From positions 62,001 to 126,000 of the forward strand of contig CAXXVV010000002.1 in the NCBI GenBank assembly GCA_963678305.2: 64,000 nucleotides of DNA, given 5' to 3'. This stretch comes from G963676655 sp963678305 (lineage in GTDB: Bacteria > Verrucomicrobiota > Lentisphaeria > Victivallales > Victivallaceae). Positions 1-9,680 of this stretch are shown here, piece after piece. A program made the translations under genes and the position numbers. Under the pieces are notes generated by a model that saw only the letters and a program-made list of their open reading frames with translations, did not search any database and was not told the origin of the DNA. The number at the start of each line of letters is the position of its first letter. The stretch's first letter is position 1.

Positions 1-218
1 TTACTTTACGGTTTATTTTCTCCGCCGAAACCGCCATTTTTTCCTGAATACCAGCATTGATCGCATTAACTTTTTTGCGAAGGATCAACCCGATAATCAG
101 TTGAACCACAGCAAAACCAAATATCCCGCAGGCAACTCCCCAGCCGTACCCCCACGCGTGCCAGGACGGAATTCCGATTGCCACCCCCGGCAATCAAAGC
201 AATTACAATTGTCAGCAT
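1..218 (-). CDS. small membrane protein, 3' end off the window, frameshifted
   Basis: Read leftward from an ATG at 218 preceded by AGGGAAG, the start encodes a hydrophobic stretch (MLTIVIALIAG). The frame is then lost at a run of five C (184-188 on the plus strand). Removing one base joins it to a frame encoding VAIGIPSWHAWGYGW, a second hydrophobic helix (FGFAVVQLIIGLIL), a basic RKK and a polar helix that runs off the left edge without a stop. The joined product is a two-helix small membrane protein, which I do not recognise. The gene lies downstream of ffh on the same strand with a gap of about 60 bases. The frameshift may be a homopolymer sequencing error. Confidence 0.5.
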
Positions 219-276
219 AACTCTTCCCTAAATTTATTACTTTATAAACTTTAATCAGCTTTAACCAGCAACTTTT

Positions 277-1742
277 TCAACGTTTTTTGCGCTGCTTTTT
301 CTTCTGCTCTTTTTTCAATTTTTTCAGACGCTTACGTTTATCACGCTCGGCGGCACTCACAACAGGCATCCCGAATCCACCCATTGTCGGCATTGCTCCA
401 CCAAAATCACCATCGGTCATATCAGGCATAGCACCTGCACCGGAAAACAGCTTACCCATCAAACCGGTCTTTTTCATCATCTTGCGCATACCGCTGAATT
501 GCTTGATCAATTTTGATATTTGCTCCAGACTGGTCCCGCTCCCGGCCGCAATTCTTTTTCGCCTGGAAAAATCTATAATTTCCGGATTTTCCCGTTCCGC
601 CTGAGTCATGGACTGAATCATCGCCTCTATATGCTTGAAAAATTTCGGATCGAGATTCTCCGCCAAAGCCGAAAGTTGTTTCCCCCCCGGAAGCATTTTC
701 AGGATTGCTCCGGCTCCGCCAAGATTGCTCATTTGCCGTAGTTGGGCCAGAAAATCGTTAAAGTCAAATTTGTTCTTTTTCAGCTTCTCGTGCAGTTTAA
801 CCGCTTCATCGTGGTCAATCTTCTCAGCCGCTTTTTCAACCAGAGAGACAACATCACCCATCCCGAGAATTCTCGACGCCATCCGGTCAGGATAAAATAT
901 TTCCAGGTCTTCGACTTTTTCACCGGAACCGATATATTTGATTGGACAACCAGTGACTTGACGAATCGACAAAGCCGCTCCGCCGCGAGCATCCCCGTCC
1001 AGTTTGGTAAGAACAACCCCGGTCAATCCTAGTGCTTATGAAAATGATCAGCAACCGAAACCGCTTCCTGACCAAGAGCGGCGTCAGCCACCAGGAGAAT
1101 TTCATCCGCCCGTGACGCTTGGGATACCCGAACAAGTTCCTGAACCATCGATTCATCAATCTGCAACCGGCCGGCTGTGTCGATAATCAGGACATCAGAT
1201 CCCTCGAACTTAGCTTTCTCAACCGCCGCTGCCGCGATTGCGGCAACATCCGGCGTACTCCGGTCCGTATAAACCGGCACCTTGATCTCATTTCCCAACA
1301 CTTCCAACTGGTCAATGGCCGCAGGGCGGTAAATATCACCAGCAGCCAACATTACTTTCATTTTACTGTTTTTCAGCCGTAAAGCCAGCTTTGCGGCACT
1401 GGTAGTTTTGCCGCTGCCATGCAACCCAACCATCATAATCACAGCAGGCTTAGAAGACAAATTCAGCGGCGCATCACTTTCTCCCATCAACTCGGTCAGA
1501 CGGTCATTAACGATTTTAACCACCTGTTGTCCTGGAGAGATACTCCGCAACACGTCTTCACCCAGACAATCCTCGCGGACCTTGCTAATGAAAGATTTAA
1601 CGACTTCCAGATTCACATCTGCCTCTAGCAGCGCCATCCTTATTTCGCGCATGGAATCAGCAATATTTTTTTCGGTCAGTCTTGCCTGACCGCGCAACTT
1701 CTTAAATGCATCCTGTAACTTATCACTAAGACTGTCAAACAT
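277..1742 (-). CDS. ffh: signal recognition particle protein Ffh (apparent frameshift)
   Basis: This is the GTPase of the signal recognition particle, which binds signal peptides and 4.5S RNA and delivers ribosomes to FtsY. The first part (1742 to 1029) holds the N domain and the G domain with the P-loop GLHGSGKTT and the DTAGR motif. The second part (to 277) continues with TGVVLTKLDGDARGG, the usual G-domain closing motif, then the methionine-rich M domain (LKMLPGG, GMRKMMKK) and a lysine/arginine-rich tail. The two parts are in different frames: near 1035-1036 (minus-strand AAGCACTAG) one G is missing. Restoring AAGGCACTA gives the family sequence HKALGLTGV and a protein of about 488 residues. 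An intact ffh is normally essential, so a consensus error is the likeliest explanation. Identity as Ffh is certain. Confidence 0.93.
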
Positions 1743-1900
1743 ATTGTATATGGTCCCAATTCAAATTTTTATATAATTCCGTAAACAAATAATATAGCAG
1801 GAATTTATGATTTTTTTAATGGCCCGATAGAAAAAATATGATTTTTTCTTGTAAAAAATCAATGTAGAGTGAGTATTCTTACTTAAAAAACGTTTAAGTC

Positions 1901-2869
1901 TTAATCCTTTAACAGCCTGAAGCAATATAGTATTCCGGAGGGGATGGTGCCTCGGGAGAGGTGTTTTTTATGGATTCGCACTGGGTCATCAAATTGGCTT
2001 CCGGTTCGGCGGATGAATTGTTTTGAACCTAAAATCGCCCCTTCGGTAAAGTGTCGGGTACGACGCAGGAAGCGTACGTGCATCGATTCTTTTTGGCGGG
2101 CTTTGTCGCGCGCGGCGTAGATCTCTTCGCTCGAGGCGCCGGTTTCCGCCGTGATGATGCGGGCCAGTTCGCCACGGAAGAACGCAAACAGTTCGGCATC
2201 AGTCCATTGCGAGGTGTCGCCGGTGGTGATGTTCGGCTTCATGTGTTTGACAAAATTCTCGTAAAACATGTGTTTGCCGCTTCTGCAATAGCGGCCCCAG
2301 GTGGTGAAATTGTAATCCGACGGGGAGTTTTTCAGGCCGGCCCGGACCGGGTTGAGTTCGACGTAGGTCACGCAGGCGGCCAGGGCGTTTACGCGCTCGA
2401 GAATCACGCTTTTGAAACGCCCCCCCCAGAGTTGTCCGGTGCGGTTGCGGGTCTCGTTATATACGCAGGTGAATTGGCGTTGGCAGGCCGACATAAAGCG
2501 GCTGATGTCGATCATTTTGAGGGCGATTTCCTGACATTGCGCTCTATTTTTGAGACTGATGACCGGGGTTCGCGGGCCGAATTTGAAGATCTTTTTCATT
2601 GCTTTGTAATAGCTGTTGTGGCGTTTGACGATGACCTCGAGCGGCGGTAGTTCATCCGGTCCTGGAGCGTAGACTACGAGGTGAAAATGGTTGCCCATCC
2701 AGGCGGCGGAGATGACCTCGATCAAAAAGTAATCGCAGAGGTATCGAAGCAGTTTGAAGCCGTATTCCTTGTCGGCGTCGGAGAACGGGTGTTCGCCTTT
2801 GATGCAGCCGATTCGATTATACAGGTGGTAGTAGCAGCCTGCGCCTTTGACCTTCATTCGCGCTTCCAT
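1901..2869 (-). CDS. REP-associated tyrosine transposase (Y1/IS200-like), copy 1
   Basis: This is a 322-residue HUH single-strand transposase of the Y1 family. It has the metal-binding HUH motif in GNHFHLVVYAPG at about residue 60, and the candidate catalytic tyrosine lies in RHNSYYKAM, about 30 residues later. RAYT features follow: RTGQLWGGRFKS, YVELNPVRAGL and a long C-terminal extension. The family cuts and joins single-stranded DNA at REP-type hairpins. The start at 2869 has a strong AGGAGG site 5-8 bases upstream. It differs from the copy at 20361 at only a few residues (for example Ala/Thr 10, Ser/Ala in RHNxYY) and ends two residues earlier. It is flanked by ffh and lnt and looks like an insertion between housekeeping genes. 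Confidence 0.9.
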   Translation of the reverse strand: MEARMKVKGAGCYYHLYNRIGCIKGEHPFSDADKEYGFKLLRYLCDYFLIEVISAAWMGNHFHLVVYAPGPDELPPLEVIVKRHNSYYKAMKKIFKFGPRTPVISLKNRAQCQEIALKMIDISRFMSACQRQFTCVYNETRNRTGQLWGGRFKSVILERVNALAACVTYVELNPVRAGLKNSPSDYNFTTWGRYCRSGKHMFYENFVKHMKPNITTGDTSQWTDAELFAFFRGELARIITAETGASSEEIYAARDKARQKESMHVRFLRRTRHFTEGAILGSKQFIRRTGSQFDDPVRIHKKHLSRGTIPSGILYCFRLLKD

Positions 2870-2944
2870 TTCGTCCTCCTTTGGGTTGGTTTGGAGATAA
2901 TATATACGCTGAAAGTTGGTTTGTCAAATTGTCAGACGGTTTGA
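1903..2944 (-). mobile_element. RAYT transposase element, copy 1
   Basis: This 1042-bp segment, read on the minus strand, matches 20286-21327 at equal length with scattered substitutions. The match includes about 75 bp upstream of the transposase start and ends within a base or two of its stop codon. The left end begins TCAAACCGTCTGA; the right end is at the codons for LLKD. Sequence outside both ends differs between copies, and I see no convincing target duplication. The boundaries come from comparing the two copies only. Confidence 0.75.
2899..2927 (-). promoter_or_regulatory. sigma70-type promoter of RAYT copy 1
   Basis: On the minus strand TTGACA (2927-2922) is followed after 17 bases by TATATT (2904-2899). 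The same -35, spacing and -10 occur upstream of the other two RAYT genes, so the element carries its own promoter. Confidence 0.7.
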
Positions 2945-3002
2945 TTTTTATTATTTTGCAACATGTTGTAAATCATAATCTTAGAACTACAGGCCATTAT
3001 TT

Positions 3003-4787
3003 TCAAGAAGGAGGTTTCTTATCTTCTGAATCAGGAACATGCTCGAAGCATCTGTTCAAGCTCTCGCGGTCACTAATCCAGGCGAACATACCAATGAAAA
3101 ATCCAGCCACCACCAATATCCAGCATAATAAAATAAACATGTCACCATATGTCGTGTAAAAAGTGGGAACCGGTTTAACCGGGACATCAACATCAATCAC
3201 TCCGAATACACGACCGCGAATCTCCGGGGCAGGAACAGACTCCCCATCCGGACCAGGTTTGTTAATCAGACATTTGGAAATAACTCCAGTCGGAGAAACC
3301 AGGCATGAAGCGCTGTTATTGCCGCTACGCAGAAACGGCAGACGGGTTTCAATGGAACGAAAAACACTGTTCGCTAAATGCTGTTCCGGCTCGTCACTGG
3401 CAGGATACCAGGCATCATTGGTTATGACCAACAGCATGTTTGCGCCGAGTTGAGCTTCCCGGCGTGAAATGTATGGAAAGACATCTTCAAAACAAACACT
3501 GATCCCCGCCTTGAATCCCGGCTTCAATTCAACAGGACTGAAATCGGTTCCCGGTGTCAGGTCACGGTTCATGTCAATCCGTTTTACTACCCATTCCGGC
3601 AGATGTGAGCGAAACGGGACATATTCACCAAACGGCACCCGGTGAATTTTATCAAACTTATCGACCAGCCCGGATGCGGGAGTTATCATCATTGCAGAAT
3701 TCATGACCCCGTACTCGTCGGTTCCCGGCAGTTTCTCTGCGGTATAATCAATGCTTCCGATCAGAAACGGAATTCTTGATTCAGCAATAATCTGAAGTAA
3801 ATCCCGGCGAAAAATTGAACCGAATAATCCGTTTGATCGAAACGGGACCGGCACCGCGCACTCAGGCCAAATCACCACATCAGGGCGTTGCAGCACCAGT
3901 TGTTTTGAAAGCGAAATATAAATATCCAAAGCCTCCTTTGCCAATTCAAAATTCGCATTCCTTCTTTGAGAAATATCACCTTGCACAATCCCGGCTTTCA
4001 GAGTCTTCGTCGGAATCTTCTGCCGCATCCGGGCCACCACCGACATATAGCCGATCAGCATAACAATTATCAAAACACCAAGAGTCGGCAAAAGCGGAGC
4101 CCGGCGCGGTCTTTTGAATGATATGGCCCCGCGATGAAAACATTCAATGGTCATGGCTAAAGTAATGTTAAACAGAATGATCAGGAAAGAAACTCCGTAG
4201 GTTCCGGTATATTCACAGATCTGGATCAAAGGTAGATTTTGCCATTGACTGGCCGAGAGATAATTCCACGGCAGCATCATGCTGCGACTCCATTCCACAA
4301 CAATACACCACAAGGCGGACACAACCAGAGCAGTAAAAATCTCCCGCCACGGACTTTTCCAGTCATATTCCCGTATCGCCATATAACCACGTCTTCTGAC
4401 ATCAGCCGGAAGCAACAGGTAACGCCAGAAAACCGGAATCAGCATAGACCAGCACGCAATGAAGACAGCCAGAACCGGCGCCATCAAATAAGGAATTACC
4501 GGATCGATTTCACGCAACCAGAAAAATGATGGGAAAGCCCAGCCCAGCCCCCAGTAAAACCCGCCGCGCCAGGCGGCGAACATCGATTTTCCTGGCATTA
4601 TCATAAATAACGGAACCATTGCCACCCAGGCGATCAATCCCCAGTTATATCCAGGCAAACTGAGCGTCATAAACGCTCCGGACAACAACAGTACCACAAC
4701 TTCCACACCTTTTCGTTTCCACGAAATTAACGGCAAAACCTCCTCCGCAGAGTCTTTTTCCGATTTAATAATCTCTTTGACCATCAA
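3003..4787 (-). CDS. lnt: apolipoprotein N-acyltransferase
   Basis: Lnt transfers a third acyl chain from phospholipid to the N-terminal cysteine of lipoproteins, in the inner membrane. The 594-residue product has several N-terminal membrane helices (residues about 25-250) followed by a nitrilase-like domain. The domain holds the segments expected for the Glu-Lys-Cys triad: PFGEYVPF, WPECAVPVPF and SVCFEDVFP, then NDAWYPASDEPEQHL. A C-terminal membrane helix (ILLCWILVVAGFFIGMF) closes it. The length is near the upper end for Lnt because of a charged N-terminal tail. The gene is monocistronic here; tcdA lies upstream on the same strand. Confidence 0.93.
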   Translation of the reverse strand: MMVKEIIKSEKDSAEEVLPLISWKRKGVEVVVLLLSGAFMTLSLPGYNWGLIAWVAMVPLFMIMPGKSMFAAWRGGFYWGLGWAFPSFFWLREIDPVIPYLMAPVLAVFIACWSMLIPVFWRYLLLPADVRRRGYMAIREYDWKSPWREIFTALVVSALWCIVVEWSRSMMLPWNYLSASQWQNLPLIQICEYTGTYGVSFLIILFNITLAMTIECFHRGAISFKRPRRAPLLPTLGVLIIVMLIGYMSVVARMRQKIPTKTLKAGIVQGDISQRRNANFELAKEALDIYISLSKQLVLQRPDVVIWPECAVPVPFRSNGLFGSIFRRDLLQIIAESRIPFLIGSIDYTAEKLPGTDEYGVMNSAMMITPASGLVDKFDKIHRVPFGEYVPFRSHLPEWVVKRIDMNRDLTPGTDFSPVELKPGFKAGISVCFEDVFPYISRREAQLGANMLLVITNDAWYPASDEPEQHLANSVFRSIETRLPFLRSGNNSASCLVSPTGVISKCLINKPGPDGESVPAPEIRGRVFGVIDVDVPVKPVPTFYTTYGDMFILLCWILVVAGFFIGMFAWISDRESLNRCFEHVPDSEDKKPPS

Positions 4788-4841
4788 CGATCCTTATTTT
4801 TAATGCAAATATATCTAACAAACTGTCTAATTTACGATTAA

Positions 4842-5594
4842 TCAGGCTTTTCCTTTCAATAAGCCGCGAATAACGGCTGATGCGCAAAAACAGCCGAAGA
4901 CCGCGGGCATATATGAGATCGTACCAACAACAGAACTGCTCATTCCGGAGTCAGCGTCTTCATAGGCGATTACCGCATCATCTGGAACCTCTTCAGGCGA
5001 AAACACCACCTGAAAACCTTTGCGAATACCGCGCCGGTGAAGGAGCTTTCGCAAGGCTTTGGCCAAACGGCAATTGTATGTTTTGGAAATATCAACAAGC
5101 TTGACCATTCCGGGATCCATTTTCCCCCCGGCTCCCATCGAACTGACCAGCGGCAAATTCCGGTTGTAAGCCTTGATTATCAAATTCAGCTTGGGGGAAA
5201 GTGTATCAATGGCGTCAACCACATAATCAAAATCCTGCGCCAAAAGTTTATCGGTTTCCTCGTCGCGAATAAATTTATGCATCGGATGCAGTATCACATC
5301 GGGACTGATATCTCGCAGGCGAGAAGCGACAACTTCGCACTTGGGTTTGCCGATTGTCGTACCGAGGGCCGGAAGTTGTCGGTTGAGATTGGATTCCTCA
5401 ACACAGTCGCCATCAACAATGGTCATCTCACCAACTCCGGCCCGGCATATTGTTTCAGCAGCATAAGCTCCGACTCCGCCGAGACCTACGACTAAAACAT
5501 GGGATTCCTGCAAAACTTTCAATCTCTCAACTCCCAGCAGCAATGCGGTGCGGCATAGCCTGCGGGGATTAAAATCATCAACACCTGGAATCAT
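4842..5594 (-). CDS. tcdA: ThiF/MoeB-type E1 enzyme, tRNA threonylcarbamoyladenosine dehydratase
   Basis: The product carries the Rossmann glycine motif VLVVGLGGVGAYAAET, the adenylation segment DGDCVEESNLNRQ and the downstream VVDAID. Together these are typical of TcdA (CsdL/YgdL), which cyclises t6A37 of tRNA to ct6A using ATP. The C-terminal half (GTISYMPAVFGCFCASAVIRGLLKG) matches the TcdA membrane-associated tail. The open frame extends upstream to 5693, but the ATG at 5594 is chosen because AAGGA precedes it by about nine bases and MIPGVDDFNPRR aligns with the family start (..RFGGIARL). It lies 54 bp upstream of lnt on the same strand. A general MoeB-like role is the alternative. Confidence 0.82.
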   Translation of the reverse strand: MIPGVDDFNPRRLCRTALLLGVERLKVLQESHVLVVGLGGVGAYAAETICRAGVGEMTIVDGDCVEESNLNRQLPALGTTIGKPKCEVVASRLRDISPDVILHPMHKFIRDEETDKLLAQDFDYVVDAIDTLSPKLNLIIKAYNRNLPLVSSMGAGGKMDPGMVKLVDISKTYNCRLAKALRKLLHRRGIRKGFQVVFSPEEVPDDAVIAYEDADSGMSSSVVGTISYMPAVFGCFCASAVIRGLLKGKA

Positions 5595-5764
5595 TATTAT
5601 AAAATCCTTAATTTTTTTGTCGAATATAGCATATTCCTTAACTCTTTCAAGAGCAATTATAAAAACACCACTTGACAGACTCGATATTTGCATTATTGTA
5701 ATATTGTAAGGGTTTTATTAAACATTTATGAGCATGATCTTGCAATAACCTCACAGGAGTTGTT

Positions 5765-6829
5765 ATGGCAGAATACACCGAAGAAAGATTCTGGGAAATC
5801 GCGAATAAAGCTATTTTTCCGTACATCCAAACTCATTCTCATTTAGACGGCGGTGTTTATGACATCAAGGTCGAGGGAATTTCCCAACAGGATATTGAAT
5901 GGGCTTTGAACACCATGTTTGAAAATTCGATGATCCAGGAGGGAGGTTCTGAAGGGGTTTATGTTCTGACGGACCTCGGCAAAGGCTTCCTTCCGAAGCC
6001 TAAGGTGGAGGAAACCGGCCACGAACGGCTTGATTTGGAAGATGAAGACGCCCTTATCCTGGAAATGATCTTCGGTACTTTTATTTTTTATCGTCAGAAC
6101 CCGATAAAAAGCACTTCTATTGACTTGATGAAATATAAACGAGGTTATGAACATCTCAATCCCAAAAGCAAAAGCGACGTTAAACGGATTGAAGACAGTA
6201 TTCACCGTATAATGAACGATTTAAAAGAAAAGGGCATCATTTCAATTGAAGAAGGCAGCAAGGAGAATGTTGACCTCAATGCCCCGACCATTCCCGACCT
6301 GGTAACCATGCTGAATTTTGACGCACTTCCGCCAAAGCTGCATGATCAATACATTCAAATAAAACCGATAATGGATAAAGAAGCCGCTCTTTTTGAAGTG
6401 CTTGACAGTAAACTGGTCGAGTCTTACGAACGGGACCGGAAAAAAATATTCATGGGTAAAGAGGTTGCCCAGTACAATCAAAAGCTGGACGCTTTGATGG
6501 ACAAATACCAGGATATTATGGACCGTAACCAGCGCGAAGGACACGACGAAACCGCATTCATTATTGAACTGCCGGAAGAATTGCAGGAAGAATACAAGGA
6601 AAAATCCAAAACCATAAGCCGTCGCCATGAACATGATGAGGCGCAGGAAATACTTGGTAAACTGCGGCAGCAATACCGGGAAAAAGCAGAGGAACTCAGG
6701 GCCGCGAAAGAGAAAAAGCAAAGTTCTTTCTTGTATAAAACCACTCACCTCTTCAGCAAGAAGAAATCAGATTCGGGTGATTCTTCAGAAGAGGAAGAAG
6801 TTCCATCAGCAGCGGGCACAGACGGCTAA
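5765..6829 (+). CDS. unknown protein with winged-helix-like N-terminus and coiled-coil C-terminus
   Basis: I do not recognise this 354-residue soluble protein. AGGAG lies just before the ATG. Residues about 1-80 and 95-170 each look like a small helix-turn-helix/winged fold (helical stretches ending in VYVLTDLGKGFLP and MNDLKEKGIISIEEG). Residues 200-330 are highly charged and predicted helical or coiled coil (EELQEEYKEKSKTISRRHEHDEAQ). The last 30 residues are an acidic low-complexity tail (SSEEEEVP). There is no signal peptide or membrane segment. It stands alone: divergent from tcdA upstream and overlapping the 3' end of sdaA by 24 bases in convergent orientation. Confidence 0.75.
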   Translation: MAEYTEERFWEIANKAIFPYIQTHSHLDGGVYDIKVEGISQQDIEWALNTMFENSMIQEGGSEGVYVLTDLGKGFLPKPKVEETGHERLDLEDEDALILEMIFGTFIFYRQNPIKSTSIDLMKYKRGYEHLNPKSKSDVKRIEDSIHRIMNDLKEKGIISIEEGSKENVDLNAPTIPDLVTMLNFDALPPKLHDQYIQIKPIMDKEAALFEVLDSKLVESYERDRKKIFMGKEVAQYNQKLDALMDKYQDIMDRNQREGHDETAFIIELPEELQEEYKEKSKTISRRHEHDEAQEILGKLRQQYREKAEELRAAKEKKQSSFLYKTTHLFSKKKSDSGDSSEEEEVPSAAGTDG

Positions 6830-8151
6830 GCCGCCCCGGGCGGTTTCTTTATAATCAGCCGACATCGCGCACCCGGTTTGCAGCATAGCCTGCACTACCT
6901 CGTCGAACGTGACTTTCTGTTGATTGGGGTCACCAGCCGAGGCAAGCAAATATGCGTTGTAAGCAGTAACCGCGCCGACCGCATTTCGTTCAATACATGG
7001 AATTTGAACGTAGCCGCCAACCGGGTCACAGGTTAAACCAAGATGATGCTCTAAAGCAATCTCAGCCGCATTGGCAATGATCTCAACCGGAAAACCGTTA
7101 GCGCAAGCCAGCAAGCCGGCCGCCATGGCCGAAGCTACACCGATTTCCCCCTGGCAGCCGACCTCCGCCCGGAAATACTCGCGTTGAAACGGGCAATATT
7201 GCCAATTGCAGCAGCAGCAAGCAACCCCTGATGCAATTTTGCATGGGAAAAGTGCTGCTGCCGGTTAAGCAGATAAATGATCCCGGGAATTATGCCGGCC
7301 GAACCTGAAGTCGGCGCTGTAACTACTTTGTGACCGGCCGCATTTTCCTCGGACGCGGCCAGAGCAAAAGCATTAAGCTCGATCAGTGAGCGGTCCAGAA
7401 CATGGTGCATTTCATTTATCCGGCGCGAAAAAACCGGAGCCTTGCGACTAAGTCTGATCGGACCTGGTAAGACCCCTTCAGTGCGCAATCCACGATATAC
7501 AGCGTCTTCCATAGTCGCAATAATGAGGTCAAGGCGATGTTCGACTTCATCAATTCCGCAGTTGGACAGAACTTGCTCATTCTCCAAAATTATTTCCGGA
7601 ATTGATGATCCAAGTGACCGGGTCAATTCAATCAGCTCTGCCATATTCCTGAACTGGTGCGGTGGCGTCGACGGCTCAACCTCCGGATCTCCTTCGCATT
7701 TGATAAAACCGCCGCCAACGGAGTAATAAATCTTTTCGAGAATTACCGTATCACCGTTTAACAGTTTTAATACCATGGTATTTTGAAACGGGAAATTATG
7801 GTCTTCGTTATGAAAATAAAAATCTTCGTTGCCGAATTTAATTTTACAGGTTTTGAAGTCTGCAACGCACAATTCTGATGAACCCAGCAATTCCATCGCC
7901 GAATCGTCACACGTCTCCGGGTCGTTACCACACAGCCCGGCGGCAATAGCCCGGTCGGAACCGTGACCTTTTCCCGTATAGGAAAGCGAGCCGTAAAGAT
8001 GTATTTCGAGTTGGTCGGCAACCGGGCCAAGCTCCTGGCCCCGCTGTAAAAAGTCTTTAGCGGCCTTCATCGGGCCTATTGTATGTGAACTGGATGGGCC
8101 TGGCCCGATTTTAAACAAATCAAAAACAGAAGTATTGATACATCCATTCAT
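6806..8151 (-). CDS. sdaA: L-serine dehydratase, iron-sulfur type (apparent frameshift)
   Basis: This oxygen-sensitive [4Fe-4S] enzyme converts L-serine to pyruvate and ammonia. The first part (8151-7135) has the beta-domain head SVFDLFKIGPGPSSSHT and ends within GNIARFNASISG. The second part (from about 7126) has the family C-terminus with CDPVGGYVQIPCIERN and the closing KETARGGLAV. The frame is lost at a GGG run (7168-7170). Adding one G restores AEVGCQGEIGVASAMAAG, which includes the first cluster cysteine. The joined product is about 448 residues, normal for one-chain SdaA. The frameshift removes all cluster ligands, so a true mutation would inactivate the enzyme; a sequence error is more likely. 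It follows mntP, argF and argD on the same strand. Confidence 0.9.
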
Positions 8152-8172
8152 AGTTATGCCGCCTGTTGTCTT

Positions 8173-8748
8173 TTATATTATATGCACACCAAAAAAATCT
8201 TCAACCACAATTTTGATACCGAGAAGAATTAAGATGATACCACCGGCAATTTCAAATTTTTTCTCGAAAAAATGCCCAAAAACTGATCCAATCCAAATAC
8301 CGGCCCAACTGACGAAAAAGGTAATAACTCCGATAAGTGTGATTGCCAGCACCATTGGCACCTCGATCATTGAAAATGAAACTCCAACCGCAAAAGCGTC
8401 AATACTCGTGGCAACAGCCAGAACGATAAGAGCCCAAAGACTTTGAAACGCATGAGAGGCTTCCTCATCTTTTCCGACGCCATAGGCTTCATGTATCATT
8501 TTACCACCGATCAACGCCAGCAAGGAAAAAGCAATCCAGGGCGCAGCTGTGGCAACAATATTCCGGAACAATCCCCCGGCTAACCATCCCAGAATCGGCA
8601 TAACGGCCTGAAAAACGCCGAAAAACGCCGGAGGCAACAAGGATTTTGCAAAACCCGGCTTTTTCACGGCAATTCCGGCCGCAACCGCAACCGCAAAAGC
8701 ATCCATGGCCAGACTGAAGGCCGTCAAAATTATCTCAAGCAGTGTCAT
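8173..8748 (-). CDS. mntP: manganese efflux pump MntP
   Basis: This 191-residue membrane protein of the MntP (formerly DUF204) family exports Mn2+ from the cytoplasm. Six hydrophobic helices are visible, and the two family half-repeats each carry an acidic signature: FSLAMDAFAVAVAAG near the start and ATSIDAFAVGVSFS in the middle. The gene begins 10 bases after argF ends, so it is probably co-transcribed with argD-argF. No manganese riboswitch was noticed in that short gap. Confidence 0.9.
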   Translation of the reverse strand: MTLLEIILTAFSLAMDAFAVAVAAGIAVKKPGFAKSLLPPAFFGVFQAVMPILGWLAGGLFRNIVATAAPWIAFSLLALIGGKMIHEAYGVGKDEEASHAFQSLWALIVLAVATSIDAFAVGVSFSMIEVPMVLAITLIGVITFFVSWAGIWIGSVFGHFFEKKFEIAGGIILILLGIKIVVEDFFGVHII

Positions 8749-8758
8749 CGCAGGGCAC

Positions 8759-9664
8759 TCACTTGATCAGTAAAGACATGACAGCCTTCTGGACATGCAA
8801 CCGGTTCTCCGCCTCGTCAAAAACGATTGACATAGGGGAATCCATTACCGTATCGGTAATTTCCTCTCCGCGATGCGCGGGCAGGCAATGCAGAATCTTC
8901 ACCTTTTCTCCAGCTTGAGCAACAAGCTCGGAGTTAACCTGATATGGTTTTAAGACTTCAAGTCGACGGGCTTTTTCCTCTTCACAGCCCATGCTGACCC
9001 AAACGTCAGTGTAGATAAAATCAGCTCCGGCTGCCGCTTCTCCCGGGTCAATTTCCCAGGAAACCGTTCCAGTTCCAAAATCAAGGTCCATCAAATCCTG
9101 ACGCGGACGAAATTCTTCCGGAGCAGCAACAATCATATTCAATCCGGCCAACTTGGCTCCAAGTATCAGCGAACTGCCCATATTGCTTGAACCGTCCCCG
9201 ACGAAAACCAGTTTTACGCCTTCCAGACTGCCGTAATGTTCCTGAATGGTAAACAAGTCGGCCAGCACCTGACACGGGTGATAATCATCGGTCAAGGCAT
9301 TGATAACCGGAAAGTCGGCATTAGCGGCCAACTCTTCCACGTCCTGATGCGAATAGGTCCGGATCACCAGACCGTGCAGATAGCGACTCAGGACTTTTGC
9401 GGTATCGGCCACAGTTTCACCGCGACCGACCTGCATTTTTCCCTGGTCCATGTAAAGCGGAAACCCGCCAAGTTCATTGATCCCGACCTCGAAAGAAACC
9501 CGGGTCCGGGTCGAAGATTTGGCGAAGATCATTCCGATCGTTTTCCCGGCCAGCGGCCGGCTGGAATCAATGCCGCGGTTGGCTTTGAGCTGAGCAGTCA
9601 GCTCAAATATCCGCAGCATATCATCATAGGTCAAATCTTCTATTGACAACAAATCTTTCTTCAT
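8759..9664 (-). CDS. argF: ornithine carbamoyltransferase
   Basis: ArgF joins carbamoyl phosphate and ornithine to make citrulline in arginine synthesis. The 301-residue protein has the carbamoyl-phosphate motif KSSTRTRVSFE, the HPCQ loop (DDYHPCQVLADL) and the ornithine-side motif HCLPAHRGEEI, all characteristic of OTCase rather than ATCase. It lies 16 bases downstream of argD on the same strand, forming an arginine pair. Confidence 0.95.
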   Translation of the reverse strand: MKKDLLSIEDLTYDDMLRIFELTAQLKANRGIDSSRPLAGKTIGMIFAKSSTRTRVSFEVGINELGGFPLYMDQGKMQVGRGETVADTAKVLSRYLHGLVIRTYSHQDVEELAANADFPVINALTDDYHPCQVLADLFTIQEHYGSLEGVKLVFVGDGSSNMGSSLILGAKLAGLNMIVAAPEEFRPRQDLMDLDFGTGTVSWEIDPGEAAAGADFIYTDVWVSMGCEEEKARRLEVLKPYQVNSELVAQAGEKVKILHCLPAHRGEEITDTVMDSPMSIVFDEAENRLHVQKAVMSLLIK

Positions 9665-9680
9665 TTATAATCTCCAATAA

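Noticed and set aside
1029..1045. Programmed ribosomal frameshift in ffh
   Set aside because: No slippery heptamer or downstream structure is seen, the family does not use it, and two other genes nearby have the same kind of single-base G/C-run defect.
2051..2650. 199-residue open frame antisense to RAYT copy 1, also present antisense to copy 2 (20580-21179)
   Set aside because: It is conserved only because the transposase sequence is duplicated. It has no ribosome site and its sequence is the low-complexity reverse of the GC-biased coding strand.
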